This document shows positions 43,522-51,539 of a stretch of 64,000 nt of DNA, in pieces. The DNA is taken from the NCBI RefSeq assembly GCF_022814865.1, contig NZ_JAKVRD010000018.1, positions 1 through 64,000 of the forward strand, given 5' to 3'. Positions within the stretch are counted from its first letter, which is position 1, and each line of letters begins with the position of its first letter. The notes below the pieces were generated by a model that did no database searches, was not told where the DNA came from, and saw nothing but the letters and a program-made list of their open reading frames with translations. This DNA comes from Shimia aestuarii (GTDB lineage Bacteria > Pseudomonadota > Alphaproteobacteria > Rhodobacterales > Rhodobacteraceae). The translations under genes and the position numbers were made by a program.

Positions 43522-44406
43522 ATGACCAAACATTGCCTGACCGTTGCCTGTGCAAGTCGCCGGGGTATCGTCGCCGCAATTGCGACCTTCCTTGCCGAGC
43601 ACGGCTGCAACATCACCGACTCTTCGCAATATGATGACATGGAGACCGGCAATTTCTTCATGCGGATCAGCTTTACCTCTGAGAAGGGCGCCACGCAGGA
43701 GCAACTTGACGCCGCTTTCGACGCCATCGCGCAAGAGTTCGAGATGCGTTACGCCTTCCATGACCTTGCCAGCAAGATGAAGGTCGTGATCATGGTCTCG
43801 CGCTTTGGCCACTGTCTCAACGATCTTCTGTATCGCGTCCGCATCGGGGCGCTGCCCATTGAGATCGTTGCAGTGATTTCAAACCATATGGACTACCAGA
43901 AGGTCGTGGTGAACAACGACATCCCATTCCATTGCATTCGCGTCACCAAGGAAAATAAACCTCAGGCCGAATCCGCTATCATGCAAGTTGTGGAGGAGGC
44001 CGGGGCCGAGTTGATCGTCCTTGCGCGCTATATGCAAATCCTCTCGGATGAGATGTGTCAGAAGATGTCGGGACGGATCATCAACATCCACCACTCCTTC
44101 TTGCCGTCCTTCAAAGGTGCAAACCCCTATAAACAAGCCTATGCGCGCGGCGTGAAACTCATTGGGGCGACCTCGCACTACGTGACGGCGGACCTCGACG
44201 AAGGACCGATCATTGAACAGGACATCGTGCGCGTGACCCATGCGCAAAGCCCCGAGGACTATGTCTCGCTTGGTCGCGATGTCGAAAGCCAAGTCCTTGC
44301 CCGCGCGATCCACGCGCATGCCAACCATCGCGTCTTTCTTGACGGCAACAAGACCGTCGTATTCCAAGCTTCGCCCGGCAGCTATTCAAGCGAGCGTATG
44401 GGCTAG
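43522..44406 (+). CDS. purU: Formyltetrahydrofolate deformylase
   Basis: Hydrolase of 294 residues that releases formate from 10-formyltetrahydrofolate. An N-terminal ACT domain (about 1-85; LTVACASRRGIVAAIATFLAEHG is its first strand-helix) precedes the formyltransferase fold with ISNHMDYQ, the catalytic region N and H in INIHHSFLPSFKGANPY (about 195-211) and D in YVTADLDEGPIIEQD (about 222-236). After the mgd operon it would drain one-carbon units from methylamine oxidation to formate. ATG 43522 is used. The 3' end overlaps the convergent LysR gene by 21 bases. Confidence 0.92.
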   Translation: MTKHCLTVACASRRGIVAAIATFLAEHGCNITDSSQYDDMETGNFFMRISFTSEKGATQEQLDAAFDAIAQEFEMRYAFHDLASKMKVVIMVSRFGHCLNDLLYRVRIGALPIEIVAVISNHMDYQKVVVNNDIPFHCIRVTKENKPQAESAIMQVVEEAGAELIVLARYMQILSDEMCQKMSGRIINIHHSFLPSFKGANPYKQAYARGVKLIGATSHYVTADLDEGPIIEQDIVRVTHAQSPEDYVSLGRDVESQVLARAIHAHANHRVFLDGNKTVVFQASPGSYSSERMG

Positions 44407-45276
44407 GGCACTGGTCGCGTCATGAAGACAGCGCTTGGCGTCCGAGAGGATCTCTTCTGATGAGGTTTGCTCTCGCGCGTAGAGAAAGACCTGCCGCATG
44501 TCCGGCAGGTCGGCGACCGGGCGAAACACCAATCCCTCCGGGGCAAGCTCGGTGACAAGCTGCGGCAGCACCGTGATCCAATCCCCCTCGCGTACCATGG
44601 CGAGAAGGGATTGCGTATTGTGCACCGTGATATCGACCCCGGCGAGCGCGGCACGAAAGGCCGGGGTCTCGATCTGGTCGCATAGCGCATTGCGCAGAAA
44701 CGGCGCGCTAAACACATCCGCGATGGTGAGGGGGGTGGTCCGCATTGCAAGCGGATGCCTGTCCGCCAGCACGATCCCGAAGGGATCACGAAACAAGAGC
44801 GAAGTGGCGACACCGTTCAGCATATGTTCTGACGAGGCAATCCCGATGTCGGCCCAGCCCTGAACCAAGGCTTCTAGAACCTGCTTCGTGTCTGCGTCGC
44901 GCAGTTCGATGCGCAGGCCCGGGTGCTGTGCCGACATGCGCCGAACCAAGTGCGGAAAGGCCAAAGACGCGACGGATGGCACCGCCGACACCCGCAATAG
45001 ACCCTGCGGTGCCCGCGCCGAAAGCTCGATGGCAGAAACGGTGCTGTCGAACTGGCTGATCTGGCTTTGTCCGAGACGCAAAACTTGTTCGCCAAGTGGT
45101 GTGAGACGGTTCTTTCGCTCACCCTCAAAAAGCGGGCTGCCAAGGTGCATTTCAAGCTGTTTCAAGGTCATTGAGACGGCGGATTGCGTGCGGCCAAGCC
45201 GGTCTGCCGCATCCGCGAGATTGCCCGCCTGTGCCACAGCACAGAAACTGCGCAGCATTTCGATCTTGATTGCCAT
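44386..45276 (-). CDS. LysR-family transcriptional regulator
   Basis: A 296-residue LysR protein: winged HTH at residues 3-60 (MLRSFCAVAQAGNLADAADRL and SMTLKQLE blocks) and an effector domain with a typical RVSAVPSVASLAFPHLV start near 93. It is divergent from the aldehyde dehydrogenase/dipeptidase operon and probably regulates it. ATG 45276 is chosen; GTG 45279 would add one residue. The 104-base divergent spacer (45277-45380) is AT-rich near 45290-45320 and must hold both promoters. Confidence 0.9.
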   Translation of the reverse strand: MAIKIEMLRSFCAVAQAGNLADAADRLGRTQSAVSMTLKQLEMHLGSPLFEGERKNRLTPLGEQVLRLGQSQISQFDSTVSAIELSARAPQGLLRVSAVPSVASLAFPHLVRRMSAQHPGLRIELRDADTKQVLEALVQGWADIGIASSEHMLNGVATSLLFRDPFGIVLADRHPLAMRTTPLTIADVFSAPFLRNALCDQIETPAFRAALAGVDITVHNTQSLLAMVREGDWITVLPQLVTELAPEGLVFRPVADLPDMRQVFLYAREQTSSEEILSDAKRCLHDATSALAHTLA

Positions 45277-45380
45277 CACTTAAGGTTTCCTGAAATTTCT
45301 TTCAATTGTTTGAGTTTGACTGATGCGGTCTGCCTTGTCCATCCTGAGCCAATACCACCTATCAGATAAAGAGGGCTCTC

Positions 45381-46823
45381 TTGCTCCATATGAACCTGAT
45401 CGCCGGCGATTGGCTGGCTGGCGAAAGCGAAATCGAAAACCGCAACCCGTCCGACCTTTCGGACCTGATTGGCGTCTATGCGCAGGCCTCCCGCGATCAG
45501 CTTGAGGCAACGCTCGATCAGGCCCGGCAGGCACAGCGCGAATGGGCCGCCTACGGGCTTGAGCGCAAACAGGCCGTTCTGATGAGTATCGGCAACGAGC
45601 TGATGGCGCGCGCCGAAGAACTTGGCACGCTTCTAAGTCGTGAAGAGGGCAAACCCTTCGCCGAGGGCAAAGGCGAGGTCTATCGCGCCGGGCAGTTCTT
45701 TACCTATTACGCCGCTGAATGTCTGCGCCAGATCGGTGAGAATGCGGACTCCGTGCGCCCCGATATCGAGGTTGATGTGCGCCGCGAGCCCATTGGCGTC
45801 GTTGCCGTCATCAGCCCTTGGAACTTCCCCACCGCGACCGCCTCTTGGAAGATCGCGCCCGCGCTTTGCTACGGCAACGCCGTGGTCTGGAAACCGGCTA
45901 ACATGACCCCCGCGTCCGCTTGTGCCTTGACCGAAATCATCGCGCGGCAAGACATCCCGAAGGGGCTCTTCAGCCTCGTCATGGGATCGGGTAGCAACAT
46001 CGGCCAGCGTCTTGTCGAAAGCCCGAAGATCGACGCGATTTCCTTCACGGGGTCGGTGCCCGTCGGCAAGGGCATCGCCGCCTCGGCGATCCAGAATTTC
46101 ACCAAGGTGCAGATGGAGATGGGCTCCAAGAACGCGCTGGCGGTGATGGAGGATGCCGATCTCGACCTTGCGGTCACTCTCGCGCTTGGTGGTGCCTTTG
46201 GTGGCACGGGACAGAAATGCACCGCGTCCTCGCGCCTTGTTGTGCATGAGGCTATCCACGATGCCTTTGTCGAGAAGCTCGTTGCCGGGGCCAAGGCGAT
46301 GAAGGTCGGTCACGCGCTCGAGGAGGGCATGCAGATGGGCCCGGTCGTCAGCGCGCAGCAGCTTGAGGAAAACCTCGCCTATGTCGAGCTCGGCAAATCG
46401 GAAGGGGCTGAACTGGCCTGTGGTGGAGAACGCCTGGCCCTCGCACATGAGGGCTACTACATGTCGCCCGGCGTGTTCCTGAATACCCGCAATGACATGC
46501 GCATCAACCGCGAAGAGATGTTCGCGCCGCTGACTTCGGTCATCAAGGTCGCGGGCTATGACGAGGCGCTCTCGGTGGTCAACGATACCGCGTTCGGTCT
46601 GACCTCGGGTATCGTCACCAAGAGTCTCGCCAAGGCGACCCATTTCCGCCGCAATGTCCGTACCGGTGTCGTGACGGTCAACCTGCCGACCGCCGGGACC
46701 GACTATCACGTCCCCTTCGGCGGGCGTGGTGACAGTTCCTACGGCCCCCGCGAACAGGGCTGGGCCGCAGCGGAGTTCTACACCACGGTCAAGACCGCCT
46801 ATATCAGCGCAGGCCCCGTCTGA
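45381..46823 (+). CDS. Aldehyde dehydrogenase (2-oxoglutarate-semialdehyde type)
   Basis: NAD(P)-dependent aldehyde dehydrogenase of 480 residues. The catalytic elements are ISPWNFPTA with the oxyanion Asn (about 143-151), SFTGSVPVGKGIA (about 219-231), MEMGSKNAL with the general-base Glu (about 246-254) and the nucleophile Cys in GTGQKCTASSR (about 279-289). The sequence resembles 2-oxoglutarate semialdehyde dehydrogenases of hydroxyproline or sugar-acid pathways. TTG 45381 with AGAGGG six bases upstream gives MLHMNLIAGDW, which fits the family; ATG 45390 is the alternative. Its stop overlaps the next start (TGATG). Confidence 0.87.
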   Translation: MLHMNLIAGDWLAGESEIENRNPSDLSDLIGVYAQASRDQLEATLDQARQAQREWAAYGLERKQAVLMSIGNELMARAEELGTLLSREEGKPFAEGKGEVYRAGQFFTYYAAECLRQIGENADSVRPDIEVDVRREPIGVVAVISPWNFPTATASWKIAPALCYGNAVVWKPANMTPASACALTEIIARQDIPKGLFSLVMGSGSNIGQRLVESPKIDAISFTGSVPVGKGIAASAIQNFTKVQMEMGSKNALAVMEDADLDLAVTLALGGAFGGTGQKCTASSRLVVHEAIHDAFVEKLVAGAKAMKVGHALEEGMQMGPVVSAQQLEENLAYVELGKSEGAELACGGERLALAHEGYYMSPGVFLNTRNDMRINREEMFAPLTSVIKVAGYDEALSVVNDTAFGLTSGIVTKSLAKATHFRRNVRTGVVTVNLPTAGTDYHVPFGGRGDSSYGPREQGWAAAEFYTTVKTAYISAGPV

Positions 46824-47803
46824 TGCGGATAGATGGGCTGCAATATGCCAATTGGTCGGAAAAGATCTTCCGGCAACTGCGTCAAGGCGGCGTGGACGCG
46901 ATCCACGTCACCATCGCCTATCATGAGAATTTCCGCGAAACGGTTCTCAACTTCGAGCAATGGAACCGTTGGTTCGAACAATACCCGGACCTCATCATGA
47001 AGGGTCTTTGGGCTTCAGATATCGACAGGGCGCGCGAGACAGGACGCACGGCGGTGTTCTTCGGGTTTCAAAACCCGTCGCCCATCGAGGACGATATTGG
47101 CCTTGTCGAGATCGTGCACACGCTTGGCGCGCGGTTTATGCAGCTCACCTATAACAACCAATCGCTTCTCGCGACGGGGTGTTACGAGGCCGAGGATGGC
47201 GGCCTCACGCGTATGGGGCGGCAGGTCATCAAGGAGATGAACCGCGTCGGCCTCGTCATCGACATGAGCCATTCCGGCGATCGCTCCACGATCGAAGCCG
47301 CCGAAGTCTCCGAACGCCCCATCGCCATCACCCACGCCAACCCGCACGACTGGGCGCCTGCGCTGCGCAACAAGCGCGACACGGTGATCCGGGCGGTGAC
47401 GGAAAACGGCGGGATGCTCGGCTTCTCGCTTTACCCGCACCATCTTCGCGACAAATCCGCCTGCACCTTGCAGGGCTTCTGCGAGATGATCGCACGCAGC
47501 GCGGATCGCTATGGCGTAGACCATCTCGGGATCGGGTCGGACCTCTGTCAGGATCAACCTGATAGCGTTGTCGAATGGATGCGTGTTGGACGCTGGAGCA
47601 AGGAGATCGACTATGGCGAAGGCTCTGCCGCCGCGCCGGGCTTTCCTCCCATGCCAGACTGGTTTCGCGACAACCGGGATTTTGGAAACCTCGAAGATGG
47701 ACTGCGCGCGGTGGGCATGAATGCGGATGAGGTCGCAGGCATCATGGGCGGCAACTGGTACCGTTTTTTCGCCGAGAACTTCCAACCGAAAGGGCAAGAG
47801 TAA
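46823..47803 (+). CDS. M19 (renal dipeptidase-like) protein with altered metal site
   Basis: A 326-residue member of the membrane dipeptidase family with TIM-barrel fold, without signal peptide. Two later metal ligands remain (H150 in IDMSHSG, H171 in ITHANPHDW), but the N-terminal HxD motif (usually DGHND) reads DGLQY at 4-8 and the bridging Glu (usually GIEG) is Q83 in FGFQNP. A standard di-zinc centre therefore seems impossible; activity may use one metal or a different reaction. It is the second gene of a coupled operon (overlaps both neighbours by one base), between an aldehyde dehydrogenase and an unknown protein. Confidence 0.82.
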   Translation: MRIDGLQYANWSEKIFRQLRQGGVDAIHVTIAYHENFRETVLNFEQWNRWFEQYPDLIMKGLWASDIDRARETGRTAVFFGFQNPSPIEDDIGLVEIVHTLGARFMQLTYNNQSLLATGCYEAEDGGLTRMGRQVIKEMNRVGLVIDMSHSGDRSTIEAAEVSERPIAITHANPHDWAPALRNKRDTVIRAVTENGGMLGFSLYPHHLRDKSACTLQGFCEMIARSADRYGVDHLGIGSDLCQDQPDSVVEWMRVGRWSKEIDYGEGSAAAPGFPPMPDWFRDNRDFGNLEDGLRAVGMNADEVAGIMGGNWYRFFAENFQPKGQE

Positions 47804-49470
47804 TGGTGGCACGGCGCGCACCTGACACGGTCATGACACTGGCCCGTCTCGGCTCGTTGCATCAGTCCCGCCTGTCATTCATGCGTCAGTTGACCCGCTG
47901 TATGGCAAACGAAGGATGGCGCTTTGATCGCAGGGTGTTTGACATTGACGACGGCGGTGTTGGCCACGCCGTCTTTACCGCTCACGGCCCCGCGCGCGCC
48001 TATTCCCTTGTCGCCTTCGCCCATGACCTGCCGCCTGAGATGCGCTCTGACAGGGTGATCGCGACGGCGTGGGACGCGACATTCGCGCTTTTCGACGGCA
48101 TCCCAACCCAAGACGATATCGACCGTCTGTCCCGCAACGTCCCCCTGCAAGAGGCCGGGCGCGTTAGCGAACGCGAGATTTCTGTCAGTCGCGCCAATCG
48201 GTCGGTGCGCCTTTGGGATCATATCGTCGATGCGCTCTCGCGCGGGCAACAGCCCGACCCCGCGCGCCTTGCCGAGGTCGGCTATCTCATGCGCACAACC
48301 GCTGTCTACGGATCGGGCAAACTCGGCGCGGCGGATCGCGAAGTGATCGCGGATCGCCCCGAGATGCAGGCCCCATTCCAAGCCGAGATGCTATCGGTCT
48401 ACCTTACACGTTGGTTCGTGCGCGACCTGATCGAGCACATGGCGCGCGCTCGTGGCGGCAAGATCGCGGTGCCGCTCGCGCCGCAATCGGCCCAACGCCT
48501 TGGCATCGGCAATTCCACCGGCCTTGGCATGGCGCCTTTCCTCGTGACCCATCCGGTGCTTTTCAATAACTGGATCATGGCGCGCGAAGAGGCCATTGCG
48601 CGCGTCCGTAGCCTTCGCGATGCCAGTGTCGCCGAGGGTGACCAGTTCCGGGCCTTCTTTTCCCGCGCCGCTTTGTCTGTGGCGGCATGGAAGACCGAGC
48701 ACCCGATCCAAATCGCCAAACTGGCCGACCTGCGCCGCGATGTCGAATCCTTGCGCACCCATCTCGACAGCGCCGACCTGCAAAGCGCTGCAGCTTGGGA
48801 CCGCCTCATGCGCTGGGCAGAGACGCATCTGAGCCTCGAGGGGCAGGAATGGCTCGCGTCACTGATCCTTGAACCCTATGGCGCCCTTGTGGATGGCCTC
48901 GGCGCTTGCATGGCCGATGCAGCGACAGATGCATATGTCATCGACGGTGCCATGACCGTCCGCGCGGCGATGCAATGCCTAGAGGACAGTTTTGGTTGGG
49001 CGCTCAAGGTGGACTGGGCCGCGCCGGAGAATTGCGCGCGGGCGTGGTACGTCTCTGAGGAAAAACTTGAACCGCGCCTTGGCGAGCGGTTTGAAGAACC
49101 GATTGCGCCCTTTGAACAACCTCTCGCTCCCGCGCGTGATGCCGCCGCGGCCCATGCGTTGCTGCGTGGTTGGGACGCCGATGCGCCGGTGGCCGACGTC
49201 CTTGCCACACATCCCGCGCACCGCAATGCCATCCGCCGCGCCCAGATCACCAAATTCGCCCCCTATGGCGAAATCCGCTCCAATACGATCGGGGCGGATT
49301 TGCTGCCCATAGACATGCTCCGCGCCAAGCTTTCTTTTTTCGGCGTGACGCATTTCGATCCCCGTTCGGATCGCTGGGTGCGGGTTTCGATGTATGCAGG
49401 CGCGCCCTATCCGTCAGATCTTTGCATCGCAAATGCGGATGATTGGGTCTACCCGGAGGTCTCGCAATGA
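47803..49470 (+). CDS. Unrecognised conserved-looking protein, 555 residues
   Basis: Soluble protein of 555 residues with no signal peptide or membrane span. I do not recognise its family. Visible features are an N-terminal alpha/beta part (MANEGWRFDRRVFDIDDGGVGHAVFTAHG, residues about 34-62, in part), a helical middle, a GNSTGLGMAPFLVTHP segment (about 233-248) that looks like a substrate or cofactor loop, and a C-terminal block with RRAQITKFAPYGEIRSNTIG (about 480-499). Start (TAATG) and stop (ATGA) overlap the neighbouring genes, so it is made stoichiometrically with the M19-like and DUF3726 proteins. Codon use matches the neighbours, so it is a native gene. Confidence 0.8.
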   Translation: MVARRAPDTVMTLARLGSLHQSRLSFMRQLTRCMANEGWRFDRRVFDIDDGGVGHAVFTAHGPARAYSLVAFAHDLPPEMRSDRVIATAWDATFALFDGIPTQDDIDRLSRNVPLQEAGRVSEREISVSRANRSVRLWDHIVDALSRGQQPDPARLAEVGYLMRTTAVYGSGKLGAADREVIADRPEMQAPFQAEMLSVYLTRWFVRDLIEHMARARGGKIAVPLAPQSAQRLGIGNSTGLGMAPFLVTHPVLFNNWIMAREEAIARVRSLRDASVAEGDQFRAFFSRAALSVAAWKTEHPIQIAKLADLRRDVESLRTHLDSADLQSAAAWDRLMRWAETHLSLEGQEWLASLILEPYGALVDGLGACMADAATDAYVIDGAMTVRAAMQCLEDSFGWALKVDWAAPENCARAWYVSEEKLEPRLGERFEEPIAPFEQPLAPARDAAAAHALLRGWDADAPVADVLATHPAHRNAIRRAQITKFAPYGEIRSNTIGADLLPIDMLRAKLSFFGVTHFDPRSDRWVRVSMYAGAPYPSDLCIANADDWVYPEVSQ

Positions 49471-50042
49471 GCTTTTCCTTGAACGAGGTGGAGGCCATGG
49501 CGCGCAAAGCCGCGCGCGGTGCGGGGTTTGACTGGGGCGTGGCCGAAGACGCGGGCCGCGCTGTGCGCTGGCTCTGCGTGCAGGGGATTGATGGGGTAGC
49601 GGCGCTCTGCTCTGTGCTCGGGCGGGCGCATCCAGACACAGACTGCCCGCTCTTGCTGGGCTGTGCGCTCTCAGATCGGGCGGCCCACCTTCTCAAGGAG
49701 CCGATGCGGCTAGAAGGGGTGGCCCAGCCAGTTCTCCTTTTGCCGTTCATCGCGATGGCCGCGCGCCAAACATCGCAAACGCTTTGGGTCGAATGTGATG
49801 GGGCCCATGCGGTCACGGACGGGCGGGGGCTTGCGATGACAAGACCCTTTGTGCCCAAGGCCACTTACGTCGAGATCTGTGTCGATGGGGTGCTCTCGGC
49901 GCCACGCCCGCATCAGTCTCGCGCTCAGCCCGACGCGGCCGACTGGGAGACCCTCACAGGTTATGCCCATAGAACCTATGCCCCTGCGACCGAAGATAGC
50001 CGCCTGCGCGGTGCTGGTGCGGGGCTTTCCGACAATGACTGA
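49467..50042 (+). CDS. DUF3726-family protein
   Basis: A 191-residue protein matching the DUF3726 pattern: SLNEVEAMARKAARGAGFDWGVAEDAG at the start (about 3-29, in part) followed by a compact alpha/beta domain with CDGAHAVTDGRGL (about 112-124). Function unknown. It commonly accompanies Ldh-family oxidoreductase genes, as here. ATG 49467 overlaps the previous stop and follows GGAGGT. It ends 12 bases before the oxidoreductase gene. Confidence 0.75.
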   Translation: MSFSLNEVEAMARKAARGAGFDWGVAEDAGRAVRWLCVQGIDGVAALCSVLGRAHPDTDCPLLLGCALSDRAAHLLKEPMRLEGVAQPVLLLPFIAMAARQTSQTLWVECDGAHAVTDGRGLAMTRPFVPKATYVEICVDGVLSAPRPHQSRAQPDAADWETLTGYAHRTYAPATEDSRLRGAGAGLSDND

Positions 50043-50054
50043 TCCGAGGTGCCC

Positions 50055-51077
50055 ATGACCAACACGCAAATACTGACCCTCGCCGAGATCGAGGATCTCG
50101 CCTTGCGCGCCCTCGTTGCCGCAGGCACATCCGAAGCCAATGCCCGCCCCCTCGCCATCGCGACCGCGGCCACCGAAGCGGATGGCGTCGCAAGCCATGG
50201 TCTGGCGTATATCCCGATCTACTGTGAACATGTCCTATGTGGAAAGGTAGACGGTCAGGCCATGCCGCAGGTGTCCCTGCCGCGCCCCGGAGTCGTGGTG
50301 GTCGATGCTGCAACGGGCTTTGCGCACCCTGCGATCGACGCCGGATTTGAACGCCTCATGCCCTTCGCGAAAGAGCAAGGTATCGCGGCGCTCGCCATTC
50401 GAAACAGCTATAACTGCGGCGTGCTGGGCTATCATACTTATCGTCTTGCACAGGCGGGGTTGCTCGGACTTGGATTCACCAATGCACCGGCTTCTATCGC
50501 GCCTTCGGGAGGGGCCAAGCCCGTGGTCGGGACCAACCCGTTCTCAATCGCGGCGCCCGGTCCAAACGGTGCCCCGACGATCCTGATCGATCAATCGGCA
50601 AGCACCATTGCCAAGTCCGAAGTCATGAAACACGCCCGCGAAGGCAAACCGATCCCGGAAGGCTGGGCGCTTGCGCCGGACGGAACCCCGACAACCGACC
50701 CCGAGATCGGCCTCAAAGGCTCCATGGCGCCGTCCGGAGGCTACAAAGGCGTTGGCATTGCGCTACTGACGGAATTGATGGCGGCCGCAATGACGGGAGC
50801 CACTCTTGGTATCGACGCGTCGCCTTTCTCGGGAACGATGGGTGGTCCGCCCAAGACCGGACAGTTCTTTGTCGCGGTCGATCCCGGCGTGACCTCCGGT
50901 GGCGCTTTTGGGGATCGCCTTGCAGCCCTCGCCGCTGCGATCCATGCGCAAGAGGGAGCGCATTTGCCAGGGGATGGGCGCCGTGCCAAACGTGCTTGCG
51001 CGGCCTCGGAAGGAGTCGCGGTCAGCGTGGCTACATTGTCAAAGATCAACGCCCTGCTGGCGGCACCCCGCGCCTAG
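50055..51077 (+). CDS. Ldh-family (malate/L-lactate dehydrogenase type) oxidoreductase
   Basis: NAD(P)-dependent oxidoreductase of 340 residues of the type II malate/L-lactate dehydrogenase family, which includes delta1-piperideine/pyrroline-2-carboxylate reductases, sulfolactate and ureidoglycolate dehydrogenases. The N-terminal ASHGLAYIPIYCEHV with catalytic His (about 46-60), the RNSYNCGVLGYHTYR block (about 117-131) and GTNPFSIAAPG (about 157-167) are characteristic. With an adjacent 2-oxoglutarate-semialdehyde-type dehydrogenase, a cyclic imino acid such as a proline derivative is a possible substrate. ATG 50055 after GAGG. Confidence 0.85.
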   Translation: MTNTQILTLAEIEDLALRALVAAGTSEANARPLAIATAATEADGVASHGLAYIPIYCEHVLCGKVDGQAMPQVSLPRPGVVVVDAATGFAHPAIDAGFERLMPFAKEQGIAALAIRNSYNCGVLGYHTYRLAQAGLLGLGFTNAPASIAPSGGAKPVVGTNPFSIAAPGPNGAPTILIDQSASTIAKSEVMKHAREGKPIPEGWALAPDGTPTTDPEIGLKGSMAPSGGYKGVGIALLTELMAAAMTGATLGIDASPFSGTMGGPPKTGQFFVAVDPGVTSGGAFGDRLAALAAAIHAQEGAHLPGDGRRAKRACAASEGVAVSVATLSKINALLAAPRA

Positions 51078-51463
51078 GCCGCCTTCGCGTCGCGGTAAAT
51101 CGCCTTGACCTGATCGGCGAGGGTCATCGGGTCGAATGGCTTGATCAAGACATCAATTGCGCCAAGATCGCGCAGCTTGGCAAGATCTGCGTTCGACGCC
51201 TTGGCCGTCATGAATACGATAGGAATATCCTTGAGGCTGTCGATCTCGCGGATGTGTTGGTAGGTCTCTTCGCCGTCCATATTCGGCATCATCACGTCGA
51301 GCAGGACAAGGTCGGGATTGACGTCGGCAATATGGCTGAGCGCCTCTTCTCCCGACGGGTATTGTTCGACTTCAAGACCACCGACAAGCGCAAGAGACAT
51401 GCGCACGATCTCGCGGATGTCGGGTTCGTCGTCAATATGCACAACGCGTTTGAGATCAGGCAT
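51074..51463 (-). CDS. Single-domain response regulator (CheY-like)
   Basis: A 129-residue receiver domain without output domain. The acidic pocket D11/D12 in VVHIDDEPD, phosphoacceptor D56 in VLLDVMMP, T85 in FMTAKAS and K108 in IKPFDP are all present, so it should be phosphorylated. It is encoded 76 bases after a PAS histidine kinase on the same strand and probably acts as its partner or as a phosphate shuttle with the HPt protein encoded 6 kb away. Overlaps the convergent Ldh gene by four bases. Confidence 0.9.
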   Translation of the reverse strand: MPDLKRVVHIDDEPDIREIVRMSLALVGGLEVEQYPSGEEALSHIADVNPDLVLLDVMMPNMDGEETYQHIREIDSLKDIPIVFMTAKASNADLAKLRDLGAIDVLIKPFDPMTLADQVKAIYRDAKAA

Positions 51464-51539
51464 CTGGCTTCATTCTGCTAGGGGAAGGTTTGTATCAACG
51501 CTACCCTTTGAACTGTATGCTGTCCAGCATGTTCAACCC

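Noticed and set aside
45633-46709. 358-codon minus-strand frame opposite the aldehyde dehydrogenase gene
   Set aside because: The plus strand carries all catalytic motifs of an aldehyde dehydrogenase.
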